From positions 1 to 6,052 of the forward strand of contig JALSHX010000029.1 of the NCBI GenBank assembly GCA_026982025.1: a stretch of DNA of 6,052 nucleotides, given 5' to 3'. Position 1 is the stretch's first letter, and every line of letters starts with the position of its first letter. The position numbers were made by a program, and so were the translations under genes. Shown here in pieces: positions 1-5,429 of the stretch. The notes below the pieces were generated by a model. It did no database searches. It was not told the origin of the DNA and was given only the letters and a program-made list of their open reading frames with translations. The stretch is from Aquificaceae bacterium. Its GTDB lineage: Bacteria > Aquificota > Aquificia > Aquificales > Aquificaceae.

Positions 1-1223
1 CCACCCCTACTCAAATCGACACTGGAACTTGTTGGATAATGAATAAAGATAGCACATCTACCTTTTATTATCTTGTTTACAGAAAAGCTGTTAACAACTG
101 CGACGGCCAAAGTGATTTCACCGGGGATGATGATAATTTCTTCATCAGCAGTAATGTTACAACACCGAGGAATATTGGAAAAAAACAAATAATCTTTACA
201 CTCTTTAATAACATTAATGACACCGATCCTTCCGGTTTCATAGTTCTTGACAGAGAATCAGTCCCAGATCCATCGCTTGTAAGCTGTAGTCCGGACATGA
301 GCACCTGTTCAACGACCCTCGCCACCGGCACAGGATGGACACGTGCTAAGCTTATCGCCCTTGATCCAGATGGAAACAGATATGTTTGCGTTGATGATTC
401 AGACATTAATACTCAAACAGGAAGTATTTATAAGGTGAACCTGAATGGAACATCTGCCACTCTTATTACAGGAGTTTGCGATCCGTACTGGAAATACACA
501 AGTGACAATGATGCAGTATATATGCAGTACTACGACGGTGTAAATGATCAGACCATAATCCAGAAACTTAGCTTTGCTTCTGGAACAATTACAACAACAG
601 CAACAGATTGGCTTACAATTCCAAATGGAAACTACGAACTCGTTGGAAATACCACCAATTGGCTCATCTTTAAAAAAGGTACCAGAGCAGTAATCGCAGT
701 AAAAAAATCGGATAAGACACTTAAGGAACTGTCATCCGCAGACACAGATCCCAGTGTTTTGCTGGTATGGCCCCCCGGTGTAGTCCGAGATACAGTTACC
801 TGGAATGAATTATCTGCAGGAACACCAGAAACCCACGATGCATGTAAATGGACGGATAATGATCCTTCAAAAACATGTACAGTGAGTTCAACATGGTCAG
901 GTTATTTCTATAGGTCTACTATTAATGTGGGTCAATTGGAACCTTATCGTTATCTTAGAACCGATGGTGTATCCACTGACGGATCCACGCTTCAGCTCCC
1001 ACAGGGAGGAACACTGAAAGCCATAGACTTCACAACCTCAACAGAAACTGTTCTGGGCACAGTTCCAAACGATAAGAGGCTGTTCGGCGTTGGATTTGGA
1101 GATTTTGTCTTATTCAACGGAATCGGTGGTGGTGAAAGCGATATCTTCTTCGCAGAACCTCTTTTAGAAAACAGTTTGCAAAGAGTTACGAATACTCCGA
1201 ATAATGAGTTCATTATTTATTAG
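1..1223 (+). CDS. Hypothetical, probably exported Cys-containing protein (5'-truncated by window edge)
   Basis: I do not recognise this family. The frame is open to the left edge of the window (first full codon at 3). The first ATG at 39 has no convincing ribosome-binding site, so the real start very likely lies outside and about 406 C-terminal residues are visible. The protein is rich in Asn, Asp, Thr, Ser and Gly and has no membrane segment. Short strand-like stretches alternate with DG/NG/DPDG turns (for example ALDPDGNRYVCVDD, then GSIYKVNLNGTSATLITG), which resembles a beta-propeller or similar all-beta secreted protein. Eight cysteines fall in loosely paired positions (including SCSPDMSTC and ACKWTDNDPSKTC), consistent with disulfides outside the cytoplasm. 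Base composition is lower in G+C than in its neighbours and AGA arginine is favoured. Its end is followed by a GC-rich hairpin. Export and fold are inferences; the N-terminus that would show a signal peptide is missing. Confidence 0.7.
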   Translation, partial: TPTQIDTGTCWIMNKDSTSTFYYLVYRKAVNNCDGQSDFTGDDDNFFISSNVTTPRNIGKKQIIFTLFNNINDTDPSGFIVLDRESVPDPSLVSCSPDMSTCSTTLATGTGWTRAKLIALDPDGNRYVCVDDSDINTQTGSIYKVNLNGTSATLITGVCDPYWKYTSDNDAVYMQYYDGVNDQTIIQKLSFASGTITTTATDWLTIPNGNYELVGNTTNWLIFKKGTRAVIAVKKSDKTLKELSSADTDPSVLLVWPPGVVRDTVTWNELSAGTPETHDACKWTDNDPSKTCTVSSTWSGYFYRSTINVGQLEPYRYLRTDGVSTDGSTLQLPQGGTLKAIDFTTSTETVLGTVPNDKRLFGVGFGDFVLFNGIGGGESDIFFAEPLLENSLQRVTNTPNNEFIIY

Positions 1224-1246
1224 ATTTTTACACAATTGCGTTTAGA

Positions 1247-1263
1247 CGGGGGCCGTGCCCCCG
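1247..1263 (+). terminator. GC-rich hairpin after the first gene (possible terminator, no T-tract)
   Basis: Perfect 7-bp stem CGGGGGC/GCCCCCG with a CGT loop, located 23 nt after the stop at 1221-1223. A further TAG/CTA pairing is possible if A1246 is bulged out. The T-run expected of a classical intrinsic terminator is absent (CTACAAATTG follows). It could be a terminator or 3'-end stabiliser for the first gene, or one copy of a dispersed palindromic repeat. The structure is seen; the role is inferred. Confidence 0.45.
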
Positions 1264-1271
1264 CTACAAAT

Positions 1272-1286
1272 TGCTAAAATACTCCC
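1272..1286 (+). promoter_or_regulatory. Extended -10 promoter of asd, implying a leaderless mRNA
   Basis: TGCTAAAAT at 1272-1280 fits the extended -10 pattern TGnTAtaaT. Only six bases (ACTCCC) separate it from the asd ATG at 1287, so the predicted transcription start is at or within a base of the A of the ATG. No Shine-Dalgarno sequence precedes the start. The place where a -35 would lie (about 1252-1257) is inside the GC-rich hairpin and does not resemble TTGACA, which an extended -10 can tolerate. Confidence 0.5.
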
Positions 1287-2309
1287 ATGGGCTACAGGGT
1301 TGCGATAGTAGGTGCCACGGGAGAGGTAGGAAGGACATTCCTTAAAGTGCTTGAGGAGAGAAGCTTTCCCGTTGATGAGCTTGTCCTCTTTGCAAGTGAG
1401 AGGTCAGAAGGTCAGAGGCTCACCTTTAAGGGAAAAGAACACGAGGTTAAAGCCCTCTCAAAACAGCCCTCCTTCAGGGGAATAGACATAGCTCTCTTCT
1501 CCGCAGGGGGTTCAATAAGTAAGGAGTTTGCCCCCAAGTTTGCCTCCGATGGAGTTGTGGTTGTTGATAACTCCTCCGCATGGAGGATGGACCCCGATGT
1601 TCCCCTTGTGGTGCCCGAGGTAAACCCCGAGGATGTTAAGAACTTTCACAAGAAGAGGATAATAGCCAATCCGAACTGCTCCACGATACAGATGGTGGTG
1701 GCTCTCAAGCCCATTTACGACCATGCGGGAATAAAGAGGGTGGTTGTGTCAACCTACCAGTCGGTTTCGGGTGCAGGAGCAAAGGCGATAAGGGAGCTGG
1801 AGGAACAAACAAGAGCATGGTGCGAGGGAAAGCCCCTGCCCGAGCCAAAGCACATAGCCAGGCAGATAGCCTTCAACTGCGTTCCCCACATAGATGTCTT
1901 CATGGACATGGACTACACAAAGGAAGAACTCAAAATGCTCAACGAAACCCGTAAGATAATGCACGACCCCGACCTGAAGGTTTCCGCAACGGCGGTGAGG
2001 GTGCCCGTCTTTTACTCTCACTCGGAATCGGTGCACATGGAAACCAAAAAGGAAATATCTCCCGAGAAGGCAAGGGAGGTCCTCTCAAAGGCACCGGGAG
2101 TGGTAGTAGTTGACGAACCCTCAAAAAAGGAATACCCCCTTGCCGTAAATGCTCAGGGCAGGGACGAGGTCTTTGTGGGAAGGATTAGGAAGGACCTTGC
2201 CTTTGAGCCGGGTCTCGCCATGTGGGTAGTAGCGGACAACATCAGGAAGGGCGCGGCTACCAACACGGTGCAGATAGCAGAGCTCCTCGTAAAAGAAGGC
2301 TTAATCTGA
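1287..2309 (+). CDS. asd: Aspartate-semialdehyde dehydrogenase
   Basis: Cytoplasmic NADPH-dependent enzyme that reductively dephosphorylates L-aspartyl-4-phosphate to L-aspartate-4-semialdehyde, the branch point to lysine/diaminopimelate, threonine and methionine. The 340-residue length is usual for the bacterial family. Visible motifs are the nucleotide-binding loop GATGEVG (residues 9-15), SSAWR with phosphate-binding Arg100, NPNCST with catalytic Cys131, STYQSVSGAG (155-164) with Gln158, NETRK around 219-223, and RVPV (238-241) with Arg238 followed by the general base His245 in SHSES. The C-terminal stretch GRIRKD...MWVVADNIRKGAATN is typical. The ATG is chosen because MGYRVAIVGATG matches the normal family N-terminus. 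An extended -10 lies just upstream. No partner pathway gene is adjacent, although lysA is in the same window on the other strand. The sequence strongly resembles the Aquifex enzyme as I recall it. Confidence 0.97.
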   Translation: MGYRVAIVGATGEVGRTFLKVLEERSFPVDELVLFASERSEGQRLTFKGKEHEVKALSKQPSFRGIDIALFSAGGSISKEFAPKFASDGVVVVDNSSAWRMDPDVPLVVPEVNPEDVKNFHKKRIIANPNCSTIQMVVALKPIYDHAGIKRVVVSTYQSVSGAGAKAIRELEEQTRAWCEGKPLPEPKHIARQIAFNCVPHIDVFMDMDYTKEELKMLNETRKIMHDPDLKVSATAVRVPVFYSHSESVHMETKKEISPEKAREVLSKAPGVVVVDEPSKKEYPLAVNAQGRDEVFVGRIRKDLAFEPGLAMWVVADNIRKGAATNTVQIAELLVKEGLI

Positions 2310-2313
2310 GAGG

Positions 2314-2342
2314 CTGGCAACTCCCACGATAGAAAATATAAT
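2314..2342 (+). promoter_or_regulatory. Sigma70-type promoter for the thioredoxin-phosphatase operon
   Basis: CTGGCA (2314-2319; 4 of 6 matches to TTGACA) and a perfect TATAAT (2337-2342) are separated by exactly 17 bp, starting 5 nt after the asd stop codon. Transcription would begin near 2349, giving a leader of about 33 nt to the ATG at 2382. This suggests the thioredoxin gene can be transcribed independently of asd, although read-through from asd is not excluded, as no terminator is visible between them. Confidence 0.6.
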
Positions 2343-2368
2343 TAGAAATGTTCTGTCAGGTTAGATAC

Positions 2369-2376
2369 GGGGGTGA
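2369..2376 (+). promoter_or_regulatory. Strong ribosome-binding site deciding the thioredoxin start at 2382
   Basis: GGGGGTGA differs by one base from the full anti-Shine-Dalgarno complement GGAGGTGA. It ends 5 nt before ATG 2382, a normal spacing. The upstream in-frame GTG at 2373 lies inside this element and the GTG at 2379 is too close to it, so ATG 2382 is preferred. Confidence 0.65.
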
Positions 2377-2381
2377 CGGTG

Positions 2382-2897
2382 ATGGTAAGAATTGGCATAA
2401 AGCTGTTTCTTTTGATTTTTGTGCTTTCACTTACCGCCTGCCAGAGGCAGGCGGTGGATACCGCTCAGAATAAATCTTCTCAGGAGGAGGTTAAGAAGAA
2501 GGTTATAATTCCGGAGAAAGATTACGCCCTCCTGATAGTGGAAAGCAGAAGCTGTATTTACTGCAAACAGCTTAACAAGGACATAGCCACCAACACTAAC
2601 ATTCAGGAGGCTCTTGAGGAACTGGACCTTTTCAGAATCATGTACGAGAACTACACTCCGGTAAAGGCAAACTTCGGGGGAAAAGAAATTGAGCTTTCCG
2701 AGAGGGAGCTGGCGAGGTTTTTGAATGCCCTCTCCTTTCCCAACCTCGTCTTTTACGACAGGGGCGGTAACATAATTCTTCAGATTCCCGGCTACCTTAA
2801 GCCCAGCCAGTTCGTTTGCGTCATTGACTTTGTCAAAACGGGAGCATACCGCGAAAAAGACATTAACACCTATGTTAAAGAGAAGAACTGTGCATGA
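2382..2897 (+). CDS. Thioredoxin-fold lipoprotein (SoxW-like thioredoxin-related protein)
   Basis: A 171-residue predicted lipoprotein. Residues 1-19 form a signal peptide (Arg/Lys, then a hydrophobic run LFLLIFVLSL) ending in the lipobox LTAC, so Cys20 would be lipidated and the protein tethered to a membrane facing the periplasm. A charged linker (about 21-45) leads to a thioredoxin domain with the redox motif CIYC (Cys58-Cys61), an alpha-helical insertion, and SFPNLVFYDRGGN, in which Pro120 is the expected cis-proline. IPGYLKPSQF (135-144) is typical of SoxW/Thioredoxin_2-like proteins. It probably reduces or exchanges disulfides of exported proteins; the substrate is unknown and no sox genes are visible. 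Two extra cysteines (146 and 170) lie near the C-terminus. The start was set by the ribosome-binding site at 2369-2376. The stop overlaps the phosphatase start (ATGA). A perfect 10-bp hairpin covers the lipobox codons. Confidence 0.85.
   Translation: MVRIGIKLFLLIFVLSLTACQRQAVDTAQNKSSQEEVKKKVIIPEKDYALLIVESRSCIYCKQLNKDIATNTNIQEALEELDLFRIMYENYTPVKANFGGKEIELSERELARFLNALSFPNLVFYDRGGNIILQIPGYLKPSQFVCVIDFVKTGAYREKDINTYVKEKNCA
2433..2455 (+). repeat. Perfect 10-bp inverted repeat over the lipobox codons
   Basis: ACCGCCTGCC, loop AGA, then GGCAGGCGGT: a fully complementary 10-bp stem that two T-G wobble pairs can extend. It encodes Thr-Ala-Cys-Gln-Arg-Gln-Ala plus part of Val, including the lipidated Cys20. 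Because this segment of a lipoprotein is not strongly constrained outside the lipobox, such a strong hairpin about 50 nt after the start codon is unexpected. It could slow translation during export, or be a palindromic repeat inserted in frame. Confidence 0.6.
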
Positions 2898-3532
2898 AAG
2901 CAATCGCCTTTGACCTTGACGGAACCCTCATTGACTCTGCTGAAGATATAGGGCTTTGCCTGAGGAAAACCCTTGAAGAGATAGGAATTCCCGATAAAAT
3001 GCCCAGAGATGTCAGGGAACTTATAGGAGGAGGCGTTAAGGCTCTTCTTCAAAGGGTGCTGGGAGCGGAATTCAGGGAGGAACATGTTAAGGTCTTCAGA
3101 AAGCATTACCTTGCCAATCCCGTTGTTTACACCCGCCCCTTTGAGGGAATACCTGAAGCCCTGAAGGTTTTAAAAGACAGGGGATTTACACTTCTGGTGG
3201 TTACCAACAAAATGGAGGACCTTTCGCGGGAGATTCTCAAAATTCTCGGACTTCTTAAGTACTTTGATTTCATTGTGGGGGGAGACACCTACGGTGAGAA
3301 AAAACCCTCTCCCCTTCCCCTCGTCAATGCCTTAAAAGAGGTAGGTTTGGCGCCCGATCAGTCCCTGATGGTGGGTGATACAGACTCGGACATTATCAGT
3401 GCAAGGTCCGCGGGGGCGATGACCGCCTTAGCAGTTTGGGGCTACTGCGGTTCGGTGACCCAGAAACCAGACTTTATTCTCAAAAAACCCGAGGAGATAA
3501 TCAGTTTAACAGGGCGAGTATCTGGTGCCTGA
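2894..3532 (+). CDS. gph: HAD-superfamily phosphatase, phosphoglycolate phosphatase type
   Basis: A 212-residue cytoplasmic HAD hydrolase, probably converting 2-phosphoglycolate to glycolate. All four HAD motifs are visible: motif I FDLDGT with nucleophile Asp7 and acid/base Asp9; motif II VVTNK with Thr104; motif III Lys137 in KKPSP; and motif IV GDTDSD with Asp162 and Asp166 binding magnesium. The segment between about 15 and 85 is a helical C1-type cap, and LIGGG (43-47) plus the length fit the Gph/PGP group. Substrate is inferred from subfamily resemblance; pyrophosphatase PpaX or another small sugar-phosphate phosphatase is the main alternative. The ATG overlaps the thioredoxin stop as ATGA and is preceded by a weak AAAGAGAAG element, so translation is probably coupled. 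The last 32 nt overlap the 3' end of the TPR gene on the other strand. Confidence 0.85.
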   Translation: MKAIAFDLDGTLIDSAEDIGLCLRKTLEEIGIPDKMPRDVRELIGGGVKALLQRVLGAEFREEHVKVFRKHYLANPVVYTRPFEGIPEALKVLKDRGFTLLVVTNKMEDLSREILKILGLLKYFDFIVGGDTYGEKKPSPLPLVNALKEVGLAPDQSLMVGDTDSDIISARSAGAMTALAVWGYCGSVTQKPDFILKKPEEIISLTGRVSGA

Positions 3533-3980
3533 TTGTGTGAGCGGGCTTGTAATCGGGGGCTATCTCAATAGCCTTCTGGGCATGCTCAAGGGCGCTGTCA
3601 AGCTTTCCGAGCATCATGTAGGCTCTTGCAAGGTTGATGTGGGGGTAGTGGCGGGGTTCGTAGTTGGGCGCGCTGATAGCTTCGTAGAGCCATGGAATTG
3701 CCTCCTCAAACTTGCCCTGTTCAATTAGATAGGCTCCTATGTCGTTGTAAGGGTTCCCGAAGTCCGGGTCAATCTCAATTGCTTTGAGGCAGAGCTCTAT
3801 GGCTTTGTCGTATTCCTTTTTCATGCTGTAAGCCCAGCCCATGAAGGTGTAAGCCTGAGCGGTGGGCTTGATGTCAATTGACTGCTGATATAGTTCAATT
3901 GCTCTGTCAAGCTCCCCCATCATGTGATAGTTGTAAGCCTCTTCAAAAAGCCTCTGTGCCTCTTTTTCGGTAAATTCCAT
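3501..3980 (-). CDS. Small tetratricopeptide-repeat protein
   Basis: A 159-residue soluble protein made almost entirely of TPR helices, with no signal peptide or membrane segment. Four repeats are visible: about 7-40 (ending AIELYQQSIDIKP), 41-74 (MGWAYSMKKEYDKAIELCLKAI...IDP), 75-108 (IGAYLIEQGKFEEAIPWLYEAI) and 113-146 (LARAYMMLGKLDSALEHAQKAI...APD). TPR arrays are scaffolds for protein-protein contacts; no enzymatic domain is present and the partner is unknown. I chose the ATG at 3980 over the in-frame upstream start at 4100 because the longer version would run about 80 nt antisense through accA and adds 40 residues unlike TPR, and because a -10-like sequence lies just before 3980. The gene is divergent from accA across 38 bp and convergent with the phosphatase gene, overlapping it by 32 nt. 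Confidence 0.85.
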   Translation of the reverse strand: MEFTEKEAQRLFEEAYNYHMMGELDRAIELYQQSIDIKPTAQAYTFMGWAYSMKKEYDKAIELCLKAIEIDPDFGNPYNDIGAYLIEQGKFEEAIPWLYEAISAPNYEPRHYPHINLARAYMMLGKLDSALEHAQKAIEIAPDYKPAHTIRHQILALLN

Positions 3981-3987
3981 ACCTATG

Positions 3988-3993
3988 TATAAT
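3988..3993 (+). promoter_or_regulatory. -10 box of the accA promoter
   Basis: A perfect TATAAT preceded directly by TG. Transcription would start near 4000, giving a leader of about 19 nt with a weak AAGGG (4005-4009) before ATG 4019. The region 17 bp upstream (TTTCGG, 3965-3970) is a poor -35 and lies inside the start of the TPR gene. Confidence 0.5.
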
Positions 3994-3994
3994 A
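3989..3994 (-). promoter_or_regulatory. Likely -10 box of the TPR gene promoter
   Basis: Read on the minus strand this is TATTAT, 8 nt before the ATG at 3980. TTGCAA at 4014-4019 is a possible -35, although a 19-bp spacer is long. Only AGG, directly against the start codon, could serve as a Shine-Dalgarno, so the leader would be one or two bases at most. It shares five of six base pairs with the accA -10. Confidence 0.4.
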
Positions 3995-4018
3995 ACGGAA
4001 CTACAAGGGTTTTTTGCA

Positions 4019-4969
4019 ATGTACCTTGAGTTTGAAAAAAAGCTCGTTCAGATTTGGGAAAAGATGGAGAATCTGAATGCCCTTTACAGGGGCGGTTCAA
4101 GAGAGGTAGAAAGGGACCTGAGAGAAATTCAGAGGGAGTTCAAAGAAAGGGCTAAGAAAACGTACTCAAACCTCTCCCCGTGGGAAAGGGTTAGATTAGC
4201 GAGGCATCCCAAAAGACCCCACACATCGGATTACATAAAGATCCTTATAAAGGACTTTGTGGAGCTTCACGGGGACAGGCGTTACGGAGACGACAGGGCA
4301 ATAGTAGCGGGGATGGGATACTTCAGAGGAAAGCCGGTTGCGGTCATCGGACACGAAAAGGGAAGGGGAACCAACGAGAAAATTGAAAGGAACTTCGGGA
4401 TGCCCCATCCCGAAGGCTACAGAAAGGCAATAAGGGTTATGGAGCTTGCCCAGAAGTTCTCAATGCCCCTGATCACTTTCATAGACACACCCGGAGCTTA
4501 CCCCGGGATAGGTGCGGAAGAGAGGGGTCAGTCCGAAGCCATTGCCCGGAGCATGTTTACCATGGGACACTTAAAAGTTCCCACCGTTGCGATTGTAATA
4601 GGCGAGGGCGGTAGCGGAGGGGCACTTGCTCTGGGGGTTGCGGACAGACTCCTAATCCTTGAAAACTCATACTATTCGGTGATTTCACCTGAAGGGTGTG
4701 CGGCAATACTATGGAAGGATCAGGACAGGGTAAAGGAAGCAGCAAAGGCTCTGAGGTTGACGGCGTGGGATCTCCTTGAGCTTGGAATAGCCGATTATCT
4801 GATCAGAGAACCCTACGGTGCGGCACACTGGGATAAAAAGAGAACAGCTTATAGGGTCGGGTATTACATAAGAAGGTGTCTTGCGGATCTCCAGAGGGTT
4901 AAACCTGATCGGCTCATTGAAGAAAGGCTCAAAAAGTACGCATCCATAGGAATTTACACGGAGGAGTAA
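4019..4969 (+). CDS. accA: Acetyl-CoA carboxylase, carboxyltransferase subunit alpha
   Basis: A 316-residue cytoplasmic subunit that pairs with AccD to transfer the carboxyl group from biotin on AccB to acetyl-CoA, making malonyl-CoA for fatty-acid synthesis. Length and order match the family: an N-terminal helical region starting LEFEKKL (residues 3-9), ARHPKRPHTSDYI (61-73), the crotonase-fold core with GHEKGRGT (111-118), NFGMPHPEGY (125-134), DTPGAYPG (156-163), and the oxyanion-type glycine motif GEGGSGGAL (195-203), then SPEGCAAILWKD (223-234). The ATG fits the usual family N-terminus and is preceded by a weak AAGGG. Genes for accD, accB and accC are not in the window; scattered acc genes are common outside Gram-positive operons. 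It is divergent from the TPR gene, and its last 16 nt overlap the end of the PerR-like gene. Confidence 0.97.
   Translation: MYLEFEKKLVQIWEKMENLNALYRGGSREVERDLREIQREFKERAKKTYSNLSPWERVRLARHPKRPHTSDYIKILIKDFVELHGDRRYGDDRAIVAGMGYFRGKPVAVIGHEKGRGTNEKIERNFGMPHPEGYRKAIRVMELAQKFSMPLITFIDTPGAYPGIGAEERGQSEAIARSMFTMGHLKVPTVAIVIGEGGSGGALALGVADRLLILENSYYSVISPEGCAAILWKDQDRVKEAAKALRLTAWDLLELGIADYLIREPYGAAHWDKKRTAYRVGYYIRRCLADLQRVKPDRLIEERLKKYASIGIYTEE
4393..4415 (+). repeat. Perfect 10-bp inverted repeat within accA
   Basis: CTTCGGGATG, loop CCC, then CATCCCGAAG, encoding the middle of the invariant AccA motif NFGMPHPEGY. Because the protein motif is nearly fixed across bacteria, the palindrome may simply follow from amino-acid constraint plus codon choice. 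It is recorded because its geometry (10-bp stem, 3-nt loop) equals that of the repeat at 2433-2455. Confidence 0.45.
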
Positions 4970-5394
4970 TCATTCGTACGGCACTCGGGACAGAGACCGT
5001 AAATGTTAACGGAGTAGCCTTCCGTTCTGAAACCTTCCATCTCTGAGGGAATGGAGAGGTTTTCTTCCATGTAAATGTCCTTTATGGCTCCGCACCTTAC
5101 ACAGATCAGATGGTGATGTTCGTCCGTGTTGGCATCGTACCTTGCGGAGCTACCCCAGTAGCATACCTTTTTAGCAAGTCCCATTTGCTCGAGGGTTTCA
5201 ACAGTCCTGTAAACTGTTGCAAGGGAAACGAAGGGATACCTCTTTTTCACTTCCTCGTATATCTCCTCAACGGTGGGGTGGTTGTGAGAGCCGAGAAGGA
5301 TCTCGTAAACAGCGACCCTCTGGGGAGTAATCTTGAGCCCTTCCTGTCTGCATCTATCTATGAAGCTTTTAAGCTTTGCCTCCGTGTCAACCAT
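4954..5394 (-). CDS. perR: Fur-family metalloregulator, PerR-like (peroxide stress)
   Basis: A 146-residue cytoplasmic DNA-binding repressor. The N-terminal winged helix contains GLKITPQR (19-26), HPTVEEIYEEV (39-49) and the recognition-helix segment SLATVYRTVETL (57-68). The C-terminal dimerisation part carries two CxxC pairs, Cys98/Cys101 and Cys135/Cys138, the structural zinc site. By alignment from memory with Bacillus PerR, all five regulatory ligands are present: His39, Asp87, His93, His95 and Asp106. Asp at the last position rather than Glu is associated with PerR-type peroxide sensing, so PerR is preferred over Fur (iron) or Zur (zinc), but a Fur label is possible. ATG 5394 has no Shine-Dalgarno; a good promoter ends 7 nt upstream with a palindrome over its -35, suggesting autoregulation. 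It lies 44 bp after lysA on the same strand, and its end overlaps accA by 16 nt. Confidence 0.88.
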   Translation of the reverse strand: MVDTEAKLKSFIDRCRQEGLKITPQRVAVYEILLGSHNHPTVEEIYEEVKKRYPFVSLATVYRTVETLEQMGLAKKVCYWGSSARYDANTDEHHHLICVRCGAIKDIYMEENLSIPSEMEGFRTEGYSVNIYGLCPECRTNDYSSV

Positions 5395-5401
5395 CTTTAT
5401 A

Positions 5402-5429
5402 AATATAACGGACGGGGATTATTTTTCAA
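5402..5429 (-). promoter_or_regulatory. Promoter of the PerR-like gene, near-leaderless
   Basis: On the minus strand, TTGAAA (5429-5424) and TATATT (5407-5402) are separated by 16 bp. The start codon begins 8 nt after the end of the -10, so transcription would start at or within a base or two of the ATG. The intervening TATAAAG contains no Shine-Dalgarno. This promoter lets the regulator be expressed independently of lysA. Confidence 0.55.

Noticed and set aside
77..406. 109-codon open frame antisense to the first gene
   Set aside because: No ribosome-binding site or recognisable protein; the opposite frame is a much longer open frame.
2373..2381. GTG at 2373 or 2379 as thioredoxin start
   Set aside because: Both lie in or directly against the strong ribosome-binding site GGGGGTGA; ATG 2382 has proper spacing.
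2427..2903. 158-codon open frame on the minus strand opposite the thioredoxin gene
   Set aside because: It is a shadow of a gene with clear thioredoxin, lipobox and coupling signals, and its translation has no recognisable domain.
3501..4100. Longer 199-codon version of the TPR gene starting at 4100
   Set aside because: The extra 40 residues do not look like TPR, would run antisense through the start of accA, and bypass the -10-like element just upstream of ATG 3980.
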